From positions 20,680,894-20,744,893 of the forward strand of contig CM022672.1 in NCBI GenBank assembly GCA_012295275.1: DNA of 64,000 nucleotides, given 5' to 3'. The translations under genes and the position numbers were made by a program. Below are positions 38,069 through 64,000 of the stretch, piece after piece; the first letter of the stretch is position 1, and each line of letters begins with the position of its first letter. Origin of the DNA: Chrysomallon squamiferum. Lineage: Eukaryota; Mollusca; Gastropoda; Neomphalida; Peltospiridae. The notes beneath the pieces are model-generated. The model searched no databases. It worked only from the letters and a program-made list of their open reading frames with translations, and was not told the DNA's origin.

Positions 38069-38330
38069 ATGTAAAGAAAGAAAAGCGAAATAAAACAATA
38101 ATAGGAGTTAATTTTGTTTAACTATATAAACTTAAAATGCACATGAAACTGATTAAAAATGTATTTGTTTAGACAGATTTCAACCAGCTCTTGTAATCTC
38201 GGTAAACGCTAGTTTATCAGAAAGCCTTTTTTCATAGATGTCGGTTTCGACAGAATATACAATATTTGTACTAATGCAAAGAGGTGTAAGAAAATAATAT
38301 GTAATTAGTGTACATCATTCTTCTACAGGT
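36640..38330. other. unit 2-specific AT-rich stretch, no gene
   Basis: This sequence between the foldback block and fragment D has no counterpart in unit 1, where the foldback block nearly touches fragment C. It contains ATT runs (36880-36933), A- and C-rich low complexity (37190-37320) and a CA run (38020-38066). No coding region is supported. Confidence 0.5.
38020..38066. repeat. (CA)n microsatellite
   Basis: A perfect AC run of about 23 units. Confidence 0.95.
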
Positions 38331-38332
38331 AA

Positions 38333-38925
38333 GTCTTGTGCCTTCTGAACATTCTATCTTTGTCCGTAGGAGTACAAGTCGTCTGAAGGTTTCGAGCAGA
38401 AGGTAGACTCCAGTTTCTCGACTATGTCCTTGCATCATTTTATAGTTATTAAAAGTTGATAAAAACAATAATAAATTAATTAATTTGTTTCCCCATTTAA
38501 TATTTTTTATTTCTTCTTCTTCTTCTTATTATTATTACAGAATTAAACTATTATTAAAACATTTACATTCATGTACTTACATATCCTCGCAAATTCAGGC
38601 CGGCCTGGATGATAACCTCCCTTTAGTTTGTGTTCGATATCTCGACTTCGCATATTTGGATAAGGAGTTTGTCCTGCCAGCCAGTTAGAAACCGTTTTTA
38701 AGTATCTAACACAGAATATATCAATTCATAAACAGCAGACATTTTGTCAGAAAATATAGCGAATTATTCAGTTAATCACAGAAGCACATATGTATAACAT
38801 CATGCACTTATTAGTTATACGTACTGCTGAATATTAGTATAACTGGGCTTGAGAAACACCCCCACACCCCCACACAGACATATATAAATTTAGCAATCTT
38901 AAATAATTATAATTATATACCTACA

Positions 38926-39022
<97 letters not shown>

Positions 39023-40384
39023 GCCACGGTTGTCTCCCATCAAACATATTAAAAATAAACTCACCTAAGTTGGAGATTTCCCAAAGAACGATGCCGCAAG
39101 ACCACACATCACTCTTTTCATCAGCGTATTTCATTGTCTTCAGACATTCTGGCGCCGTCCATTTAATAGGAATCCTGTCCTGAAAAAGTTTTTATGAAAG
39201 CAATTCATTCATGCTGTTTTTATTTCGAATATTTATAACAACAATCACAAATAAATTAAATAAATAATAAACAAACATCAACATCAAATACTAATAACCA
39301 CGCCAACAACAACTCTTACAACGTATTAATTCGAATTAAATAATTTTTCGAATTAAATGCATTTGTTGTGTGATCAGTTCATGGCGCTCGCGAATTTTGA
39401 ATAAATGAAATTACCACCTTTGAATTTTCATCTTCTTCTTTGTTATCTTCTTTTTGTGAACAATCTGCCAATGGTACAAATATAACACTGTATAAAACAG
39501 AATCAGTAGTAACGCAGTTTATGTTTAATCGCATAAAATAAACATCGTTATTATAAGTTCAATAGAGCACATTTAAATACTCTCGGAAGAAAAAGAAGAT
39601 GTGTAATCATGTAAAAAAAACACCACCATTATTATCGGTTGAATATAAGAGATTTAAATATTCTTTAAAGAAAGAAAAGTGAACACCATTATTATCGGTC
39701 TGAACAGAACAAATTGAAATACACTTTAAAGAAGAGGAAGAGGAAAAAGAAGAAGAAAAATATACACACTAGAACAAGTGACGGATTTATGACATGTATA
39801 TCAATATTTTAACTTTTATATTATATTATATTATTTTATTTACTACTACTACTACTAGTATTACTACTGGTACTACTACTACTACTATTTATTTATTTAT
39901 TTAATATTTGTTATCAATTTTAAAAAATTATGTTAATGTTTTAGGTTCACGTTAAAAGCTACTTGCGTTCATCATTCTCGACGACTGTCCCCAGCATGGC
40001 AAGAATGTTTGGGTGTTCTCCTACCTCAGTGATAGCAAAGTTACTTTTGGTTATCATGACTAGGATGTCGTCTTCTGATTGGTTGTCTGAGTAAAGAACA
40101 AATATTCACAGCAGAACATTAATTTTATTTGAAAAGGGTGTACTTCATTAATTTACTTCTCTAAAAAATATCTTTCAAACTGTCGAAAGACTTAGCTATA
40201 ACTTCGTTTCTAAATGTCGTTTAAAAAGAAATAAATTATTGATTTTTCTTTATCAGTTTTCCTTCTTTTGTTCTGTAGTTGATCCACATCTCAGTTCGCT
40301 CGTAGCATGCTGGCGCATGGTCCCACCTGATCCTCGCCGAATCCTTGTTAACACTTTCACTATGAATATGCATGGGTCCCAAAA
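38333..40384 (-). pseudogene. fragment D: broken receptor kinase-domain remnant
   Basis: Homologue of fragment C in unit 2. Pieces: FN3 exon 13 first half (about 40240-40384), exon 17 (39967-40086, intact), exon 19 (39415-39464, with a large deletion), exon 20 (39065-39179, intact and in frame: [20 protein letters not shown]), exon 21 (38581-38673, one base short) and a probable exon 22 remnant (about 38333-38443, beginning with KMMQ). The exon 19 deletion removes everything from the residue after HKK to just past GFG, so the catalytic loop is gone. Exon 17 again ends at GCAAGT. Because C and D share structure and the GC donor, the fragment was already reduced before the unit was duplicated, then decayed separately. 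Confidence 0.85.
38931..39020. repeat. (AG)n microsatellite
   Basis: A perfect AG run of 45 units between the exon 20-like and exon 21-like pieces of fragment D. Confidence 0.95.
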
Positions 40385-40998
40385 CTGAAAATACGAGGTG
40401 ACCTTATTAAAGATATCGTTGAGAAAAATATACATATATGTTAGTTAATAAATAAACACATACATACATACACGCATAAATACATACATACGTACGTACG
40501 AACACAGTGATTGTTTTGCTTATTCCTCACACAGAACAGGAAAAAGGAAATGTTTTACTGAACGATATTAACACACTTTAAATCAAAAAGTTGTATTTCA
40601 TTACATACAGAGCCAAGGATCTTACAGATGTTGGAAACTTGCAGCAGTCACTACTTCCTTCTTTTGAGAATCAAAAGACTTTATATTTACTGCCGCCTTT
40701 AGGAGAGCACAAATTAATTTTTGATTAACCAACTGAGTTATAGACACTTGAAAGCAGGGTCGGTCTTAGGAGTTACGTTTGTATCCCTAAATTTATAAAG
40801 ATTACCACATTTTCAATGCATAGAATTTTGTATTCTTCCTCCAGTTGCAAAATCACTCTAAAAGAATTCATGCTTGTAAACAGCCAAAATCTATAATAAT
40901 CAAGTCAACTATCTACACATTGAAGGTAACCATTTATTTTGTGTATTGTTAACTGTAACAAAAATCGACAATTAACTTTGATGATGATGATGATGACG

Positions 40999-41000
<2 letters not shown>

Positions 41001-41057
<57 letters not shown>
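41001..41057. repeat. (TAA)n microsatellite
   Basis: An ATA/TAA run after a short GAT run. The homologue of 11928-11988. Confidence 0.95.
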
Positions 41058-41058
<1 letters not shown>

Positions 41059-41284
41059 TCTCATATGAATGTACATAATATTCATAAAAAAGAGAGAAGA
41101 AAACAGAAACTAAAAAAAAATGATGAGGGAAAACAACAATAATAACACCAATAATTAAACAATAATAAAACAAAATAAAATAAAAACCGATCATCACAAA
41201 CTACTAGGCACTGGGATAATGTTTATTTCACGCAGTACAAACCAAGTATTTTTAATAACATAATAATTAAAACAGAATAAATTT

Positions 41285-41615
41285 ATATATTGAATATAGG
41301 ACCGGACCAATTTTCTGGTCTCCTTGGGGCCTGAGGTATTCCGGATTTCTGGATTATCCGGTTTTCTGGTACCAAGGAAGATAAATACGTAAATAATTAG
41401 GCAAAAACATATTTTTAATTAACAACATAAAAAAAACTGACAATACACAACTGTCGCGACTCGACGCGTAAACAATGCGGCGAGTGAATGAACGCCATGC
41501 GGCTTGAAAGAGTAGTTCTCATCTGGTGAGGACAACACCCGCGCGCGAACTATGAAAATAGCATCGGGAAAAATCTTCCGGATTTCAGGACGCTGGATAA
41601 TTGGTCCGGTACTTG
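41285..41615. mobile_element. MITE-like element, unit 2 copy
   Basis: Near-identical to 12234-12552. The left end reads ACCGGACCAATTTTCTGG and the right end GGATAATTGGTCCGGTAC, giving inverted termini of about 15 bp. Since it sits at the same place in both units, it was inserted before the unit duplication. Confidence 0.55.
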
Positions 41616-42498
41616 TAGTTCACATATATTTGCAATATTGTCTTAATATTAATTAAGAAAGAAATAAAATTACATATTTATTCTTACTACTACTACTACT
41701 ACTGCTACTGCTACTGCTACTGCTATTGCTACTGCTACAGCTACTAGTACTGCTACTACTTCTACTATTAATAATAATAACAATAACAGTAACAATAAAT
41801 AGTTCATAGAATTTTATGATATAATTTAAAATAATTTCTTTGGTAATATAACGAAGATTAATCGTGAGTATACTTAAAAGTAACTGTTTTTGTATTAAAA
41901 TATGAAATAATAAACGAGGTACTACATTGATGTAATGATGAATAATAATTCAGAAGATACCCAGTTAACAAGAAAGAATAAGAATATACAAAATATATAT
42001 CTAAAAATTTAATGAGTCAAATAAAAGAAAAAAAAATTAAAACAGGGACATAGGAAATAAATGAGTAAACCAGAAAAGGAAAAATAATAATAAAAAACGT
42101 GAAGACAGAAGAATTAGAAGAATGGGAGCAAAAGTAATTAAGCTAAATTAAAATTAAAATTCTGAATTCGTTGACAACAGAATTCTTTGAAAGATGACTG
42201 GAACAGGTGAGATAACGAGGAAAAAAGAAAGCACAATTAAACATTAAAATATTGAAATAATAGATGCTAAATTTATTAAATTTTTTCTCTGCAAGCAGAT
42301 AGAATATATCATAGCTGGACTAATATTCAAGAGATTAAGGCTCTATAAATTAATTAAAATATACCAAGGATCCATGAAAGTTCTAACACGAACAGAAATA
42401 AAGAGAATTTATAATAATGTAAAATGTATGTATAAATAAATCAGTTAATATGTAAAATCATCAACATTTTGTAATTTGCAATTTATTTTAAAATTTAA

Positions 42499-42538
<40 letters not shown>

Positions 42539-44887
42539 TCTAAAAAAATATTTTTTTTTTTTATCTTCACTCAAAACAATGTTTATTCTTCAAACATTTA
42601 GGTGAGGTGTAGCCTAGAGGCAGATCAACAGAATCATAAAAAGAAAACAGATATAAACATTTAAGGAAAAGTACTTGAAAGTGATATTTATATGATAAAT
42701 AAACCTTAGAACATTCTAAGACAAATTAAGACAAAATTAAGGGGAATAATTCAAATAACCTGTAAGGGGAAAATATCCTAACTAAAATTAATTATTTTGA
42801 ACAGCAACTGCTGTGATTTGCTTCAAATCTAGTTTGTAATTAACATGTTTATTTTTTAAATAACATTTTGCCCAATTAAAAGATATTCTTTTGGGTAGAA
42901 AAAATAAAAGAAATGGAAAAGAACAGTTTTGTTTTCATATAATCTTATTCTACACTTAATAATAACAATATTTTTACTGGGTGTAAAGAAAAACACAATT
43001 TTTAAATGCTTTATAATAATTTTATTGAAAATATTAAAAAAATACATGTTATCTCTAGAGTATTATAATTAGTACAATAGCCAATGATATAAAAAAGATG
43101 AAAAAACAAGTATAACAAATGTAGCAATATAAACATTATATCTGGGTGGATGATTAAAAAATAGTTAAATTTGAAATGATTAGATTAGTTTAAAATCTGA
43201 CTCTTTTAACAAGTTTACAGGTAACAACCTTAACTATGTGGTACATCACTGATATAAAGTATGAGTGTCTGAATTACATTCAAATCTGGTTTCATTTTGT
43301 ATTTAAGTGGAATAAGTTGCTAAAAACAAAAAAGATTTAGACTGGGAAGTTTTCAAAAATTCATTTAAATTGTAATTTAATTTAAATCAAAATGATTATA
43401 TCAGCCAACCTAGATATATTCCTGTTTTAACTACTTTTAATATCAACATAAAATACACAAATTGTATTGCTAAATACTATTACAAATAAGTAAAATAACA
43501 ACAAAAGAAAGTAAAAATAAACATTTTTAAATACACTGGTTAAAAAGAAAGTGAAGCAAATATGAACTAAATTCTAGTGTTTTATAATAAAATGCAAAGA
43601 TATTTATTGTAAATGGAAAAAATAATATTAATATGTCTCATAATATAAATATGGGCAAATTTTATCCGAGCAAGTTTAAAGTTGTAATTTCCAATTAAGA
43701 ACAACTTAGATGGATGCCAATGATTTTTTTGTTTCACTTATTAAGAAATATTTTCGTTTTCATTTAACAACAAACTGACTTATAATTCTTTTATTTGATT
43801 CATTAGCTTTACGACTGGTTGCCATTCTCATGGGGCCCTAACCAGAAGTCCAGTAGTGAACCTAAAAAATTTGTTCCCATCCATCCTATGCCAATGTAGA
43901 AGAAATATCATAAAATTAATTGTGATAAAATGATAAAAAGTACCCCAAAAGGTTTAATTGTATATTGGTATATATAAATTCAACAGGATATATATATATA
44001 TATATATACACAGAGTACATGAATAAAATAAGAAATATCAACACAAGAATATATATATTAAAATGTATTACATAATACATACTTAAAAAGACAATAAATT
44101 CATCATGGATTTTTTTTGTAAAGATTTTTTTATTTTTATTTTTATTTTTTTTTAATTTTCAGTTAAATAGTTACTAATATATTTTTATCAAAAATACACA
44201 TGTTCTGGTAAGTTAGTTTGTTCTTTTAACAATTTTAATTTTTAGACAAATTTGAACTGACAGATGTTTTTGTAGTACAAATACTGAGTTAAAACCTTTC
44301 TATTCTATCTAACAAATGTCTATGAGAAACCAAATAAGAATAATTACTATAAATATAAAATAGGGTTCAAATTTTGAGAAAATGTTTTCTATGACACTTT
44401 GATCCTGTCTCTCACATATTTAGATTGAGATTTCTTATTTGTAGTCTAAACTTCATTTTCAATTCATAATACCAGTTATATTTTTTGAAGTCAGTTACAG
44501 ATTAATCAAAATATATTTTCACAAAAAAGTATTCAATTTTATTTCAACTTGGATTTCTGGGTTTTTTTCTCCTCTCAAACAATTGTTATTATATCTCATA
44601 GTTACAAAACTGCAAAATAAATTGAAATATAAAATTAAAAAAATCTTTATTGAAATACAGTTAAACTTTGTTTTAACTAATACAAAAAGTTTCTTATAAT
44701 ATCTTTCTGTGTCTCCTAAGAAAGTTGTTATTTTGTTACTTATCATGATTATAAAACTGCACAATAATTCTAAATGAAATATATAATTAAAAACACCTTC
44801 TTTGATATAAAATTATTGATTGTTTTTACTAATACAAAAGCTTGCTTAGACTGTCTATTTTTGTCTTCTCAGAAGATTATTATTTTA

Positions 44888-59727
<14,840 letters not shown>

Positions 59728-60184
59728 CTTGTTTTGATGTTTCCATTGAAATGAATAACGCACTTCGGATCAGGAAGTTATTTGTCGAAGGAAAAATTCA
59801 TAGCCAAAAAGGAAAATAAAAAATTAATAATACAATCTGAAACATACGGGTCTACAAGAAGGAAGTATATTACAGTTGCTTGATATATTTTTTGGCTCAA
59901 TGTTTTAATATTTATTTACATTTCAAAGTTTTGGTTTCTCATATAAAAACATTTTCTAAAATTGTTTCTTTCATTTATATAAAATGAAACAAGAAGAAAA
60001 AGAGAAGGAAATAGTATGTCTTTTCTATTACAAAGTATGATTAATAATAATAATGATGATGATGATTGTGATTATAATAATATTTAGTTACTAAAAATTG
60101 ATTTTAGAATAAATGATCTTTCAGAGATTAACATAAATTGCATTAACGAAGTCTTTTTTAAATGAAACTATTTTCAATTATATA

Positions 60185-60312
60185 TATATGTCTAGGCTTG
60201 CGTCATGCACTTTTCCTTTGACAGTTTACATCCTGATACAAAGTACTTTATTAATACAGTGGAAACATTAACTCAAGAGGAATCCTTTGTATTTTTAGCT
60301 CGTTGGTGATTG
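60185..60312 (+). pseudogene. inverted decayed copy of receptor exon 1, unit 3
   Basis: The upstream part CCTTTGACAGTTTACATCCT and the AGTGGAAACAT motif match units 1 and 2. The ATG is lost (AAGAGG) and most of the signal-peptide core is deleted, with only TTTTTAGCTCGTTGGTGA left. It is more decayed than the other two. Confidence 0.6.
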
Positions 60313-62295
60313 ATTTTCACAAACAGCTAATATTTTACGTCTTCTGGAACTCGGTTTTGTACCAATTGGTATACCCAAGCTGTCTTGCATTAGCCCTGCA
60401 TGACATCCCGCAATTTGTCATTGCGTTTATTCTCATACTACCTATTCCTTTCCATTTCACAATGTCCAACAAAAATGTAATTGTTTTTTTGTCTGATTCA
60501 TAGACAGTGGAAAAACGTCAAGAAAACATGATTTGTTAACTTGCGGGACCACATCATTTTGATGCACTCTAGCGAATGTTAGCAGACTGTACATACATTG
60601 CAGACTGAAATGTACACGAAAGTATCTTTGCTTGTACCACTAGTTGAATGAATTTTTAATTCTTCTTCAAAACCAAAACTTTATTCACATAATAGGTGAG
60701 ATGTGTTTATCTTTTTGTACTAAGTATAAATATATGTAAGGGATTATATTCTCCATGTTTATAAAAATTTAACTTTCATTTTATACGCGAGATTATGTTA
60801 GAATATCTTAGCTCTATAGTTATTCACCTCTTACAATTTCTGTTTTTTATCAGGTGCTTGTTGAACAGGGTAAACATTTCAAAACAGAAAGATCAAATTA
60901 TGCAAAATGTTCAACTAAAACGATGAGTTGAATACTATTTTTAAATGTCTCTATAGACAATTGCTGCAAAGTGTACCTAAAAATGTCTAATGGCAAAAGC
61001 CATCTGTATTTAACAGTATTATTAATTGAAGAAATGTTTAAAATGAACATTTATCTCAAATATATTATGTGGCACAACTGGTTTTGGGTATTGAATTAGA
61101 TCCACTTATCCTGTAAAGGCAAATACTAAATGAGAAGAAAAAAATGTAAAATGTCAGTCTATCCCATGCTCTTTATACACCAGTTTCATAAAGGTATAGA
61201 ATAAAGTTTTGTATTGCCAAATAAGTATTGTATTACTTGCTAAATTTAACTGAAAAGATCTTTCATGACTAAAAATACATGACTCATGCAGGTATTATTG
61301 TTATGTTAATGTTCTTCCTTTTCTGCAGACAGTAAAATGTTCAACATAATTAGTATTGCTCATGTTACTGCTAAATGAAAATATTCACAGACTTGAGTGG
61401 TTAATCGGATAATAAACGGAGTTTATTTCCTCACTGCCAACTTTTACACACGCACACACAAACACTAATTAATTAATTGTAATATTAGAAGACAGGATAT
61501 TGTTAAACTATATACAGACTGATTTATCATTACTAACATATTTTGAAGAAAAAAGATAAAAAAAATAAAATTTTAAACTAATTTCATCTTATGCTTCCAG
61601 TTTTATTATTTCACAGTTATTACATAAATAATGGTATTTGTTACATACATCATCGTTTATAGACGCCTAGTTTATTTTATTTTAGGAATAATAATAATAA
61701 AAATAATAATAATAAAAAAAAAAAAAGATTGGTGAAGAAAGCATGTCAAATGGAGATACAGGATTAAAGATAAGAGTAAACAGAGTTAATTCCAATATTA
61801 CATAAAGGTATATGAAATTAATTATAATACGGTAAAAAGTATAAACAAGGAGCAGCAGGTAGCGATTCATTTTTTTTTCTTTTTCTTTTTTTTCTCAGGA
61901 TATATGCATTTTATCGTAAAAAAATGTACAAGTAAGTATTGTGTTTATCTAGTATTGACGTACATGTTCACAATGCCTTTGATTTCAGTGTCCGTATTCA
62001 AAAAAAAAAGATCTATAAAGTCGTTGCATTTCAAATGTTCTATAAATAATCCTTGTGAATGGTTTCATTGTACACACACGATCTTGTCAAAAGATTTCAC
62101 GCGGTGTTTTTTCATTGATTCTTCTAATACGGTTACATACCTATGTTCATATTATTAAATTATTATTTTTGTTTTCTACACTGGCAAGATCCAGATTTAC
62201 TTCTAGAAATAGCAATTAAACAAATAACAAGTCAGTAGACACACATACATACATACACACGTTTTAATGCACATATAGAGACACTGATGGATTAA

Positions 62296-62296
<1 letters not shown>

Positions 62297-62351
<55 letters not shown>
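62297..62351. repeat. (AAT)n microsatellite
   Basis: A perfect AAT run followed by interrupted AAT/AGT triplets up to about 62382. Confidence 0.95.
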
Positions 62352-62353
<2 letters not shown>

Positions 62354-62939
62354 TAATAATAGTAATAATAATAATAATAACAGAAAGCAATATAATAATA
62401 AACTAAAAACTGTCATGGATTAATTTTCAATCACATATTTATAACTTGAATGAACTTTTTATTGTTTATTTGTTTTATTGTGTAACAAAGGATGGTAATT
62501 AAAAAAAACCCACGAAGCTGTAAAGATTAGTAATCTGTTATACCTCAACTTAAAATAATACTCATATTTAAAATAATCTGTCTTTTATATATGTCAAGCA
62601 GATTATTTTTCCTCGTGGAGTTTCGAAGTTTAAATAAGTGATAAATATATATAAAAAAAGAAGAAAAATGCACAACTAAATATTGTCATCATCATCATCA
62701 TAATCATCATTATTATTAATGTTATTATTATCATCATCATCATCATTATTATTATTATTATTTTTATTATTTTATAATAGAGAATGCTTAGTATTTCTAT
62801 CGCTTTTTCCTTCTTGTTTCTTTTTATATAACTGAAAGAAACGAAAAAATGTTTGTATATAATAAACCAAATGTTTGAAATGTAAATAAATATTATCAAA
62901 CAACTGAAATAAACTTCCCTCTTGTACACCCCTACATTT

Positions 62940-63110
62940 CTTGGAGGTTTTTTTTTGTTTTTTTTAATTTTGTTTGGCTATGGATTTTTCCGGTGGCAAA
63001 GAACTTCCTTTATCATTTTAGAGGAAAGATCAAATTTTTTTCACTTCTGTATTTGATCTCATAGATGGTCAGGATAAACTGTTATTTATTTATCTATTTA
63101 TTTATTTCTT
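62940..63110 (+). pseudogene. right-arm remnant of receptor exon 1, plus strand
   Basis: Reading on the plus strand, GGCTATGGATTTTTCC, AACTTCC, TCACTTCTGTATTTGATCTC and ATGGTCAGGATAAACTG match, in order, the region from upstream of exon 1 through its donor in copy B (59780 down to 59640 on the opposite strand). The ATG and the codons for SFLALAH are deleted and the donor GTAAG has become ATAAA. It shows that the ancestral inverted repeat carried exon 1 in both arms. Confidence 0.65.
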
Positions 63111-64000
63111 GTAATAGACGGCAAAAGAATTGAAATTTATACAACAGATCGAATTAAGTTAGTTAGGGCCTGTAACGTAAGTTATGTTATAATGGGCTTC
63201 TAAAATTTAAAAAATACATATTTTTTGGGGCGGGTTGTTGTTTTTTGTTTTTTTTTTTTAACGGAGACCACTGAGATTACCTCGTTATTTTGTACGAAAC
63301 ATATTCAGAATTATCTGCTATTTAGACAGTTCTGTCCCACAGAGCACAGGGCTATTTTCTTGTGACAAGACGAAATAAAGCGCCTTTCTTAGTATCATAA
63401 TATAAATAATTACCAGACATTTAAATCTAATAATTATAGAAGTGTTGCATTTAATTTTTTTTTTTTTTTTTTTTTGTTATTGTTTTTCGCTTAGGGAAAC
63501 AGCAAATGGCGTTTCAATTAACTGCTTGTCACACAATAATGATATGACTGCGGTGCATATAATATAACAACGTTATAAAATGAGATGTCGTTCGTACAAT
63601 ATCCGCGACAGACACACCCCATGACTTTGTCAGACAGCGTGCCTGTCGCAGACGTGCTTCACAACAGCTCGCTCTGATTATACGTTTATTTTTTTCTGTC
63701 TGTCTAGCTCTACAACATAACAGTCCTACATATGAGGTGACCTAGATTAGTACTATATTCCGTAAAATACACTAACGTGTATATACTTCAATAATATTTC
63801 TGTCGAACGTAATTTTTGAAATAAAATATTTTTATATTTTATTTTTATTTTTCAATTCTGATAAAATGAAAATCACATTTCATCATATTATATGATCGTA
63901 TTTATTCTTATTCTTTTTACCTACCTACTTATTCACCAGCTTTCTAAAATTAAATTTATTTACTTAATATTCTTTATTTAAAAAATGACATTAGCTATTG

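Larger units (their letters stand above)
40390..44887. other. 3' flank of copy B, no gene recognised
   Basis: Homologous to 11310-15983 over nearly its whole length. It must hold the 3' UTR and polyadenylation site of copy B. An insertion of roughly 55-60 bp near 42600-42660 (containing GGTGAGGTGTAGCCTAGAGG) is absent from unit 1. No coding region is supported. Confidence 0.6.

Noticed and set aside
38485-38688. Plus-strand 67-codon frame
   Set aside because: It is antisense to the exon 21-like piece of fragment D plus a CTT/ATT microsatellite.

Overview
This window is AT-rich animal nuclear DNA: spliced genes with GT-AG introns of about 0.1-2 kb, many long di- and trinucleotide microsatellites, and no operon-like packing. 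The gene content (receptor-tyrosine-kinase-like proteins with an EMI/EGF/FN3 ectodomain, tandemly duplicated) and the intron and repeat style suggest a lophotrochozoan, most likely a mollusc. That assignment is an inference and no species can be named from the sequence.

The window is a tandem array with a repeat period of about 27-29 kb. Homologous landmarks recur: exon 1 ends at 2982, 30413 and 59727; the last coding exon starts at 15984 and 44888; a broken kinase fragment lies at 9475-11308 and 38333-40384. All receptor genes are on the minus strand. Each unit, left to right, holds: a foldback (inverted-repeat) block with exon 1 in its left arm; a broken kinase-domain fragment; a 4.5 kb 3' flank; and exons 22 to 2 of a full-length receptor gene whose exon 1 lies in the next foldback block.

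Copy B (44888-59727) is intact. I could place 22 exons with consistent phases, giving 1245 residues: signal peptide, EMI-like module, two EGF-like modules, a long ectodomain of unrecognised modules, an FN3 domain, one transmembrane helix, a kinase-like domain and a YYYQK C-terminus. Copy A (15984-30413) has the same 22-exon layout, but its transmembrane exon 14 is cut short and a 2-bp insertion shifts the frame in kinase exon 16, so it is probably a pseudogene or encodes a truncated product. The kinase domain of all readable copies lacks the HRD aspartate (Lys instead) and has GFG in place of DFG, so the family looks like a pseudokinase receptor family.

The most interesting signal is uneven divergence between A and B. 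Kinase exon 19 and ectodomain exon 7 are identical in protein, whereas the EMI exons, the EGF exons and exon 8 differ at about 15-26% of residues. In exon 3 I count 11 amino-acid-changing against 2 silent differences. This is the pattern expected of a diversifying receptor array with variable binding surfaces on a conserved signalling body. Other notable features are three foldback blocks carrying inverted, decayed copies of exon 1, an orphan exon 1 at 2915-2982, a conserved 29-bp minisatellite in intron 17, and a MITE-like element in each unit.

Bases 1-780 hold decayed plus-strand coding remnants of an unidentified protein, unrelated to the receptor array.
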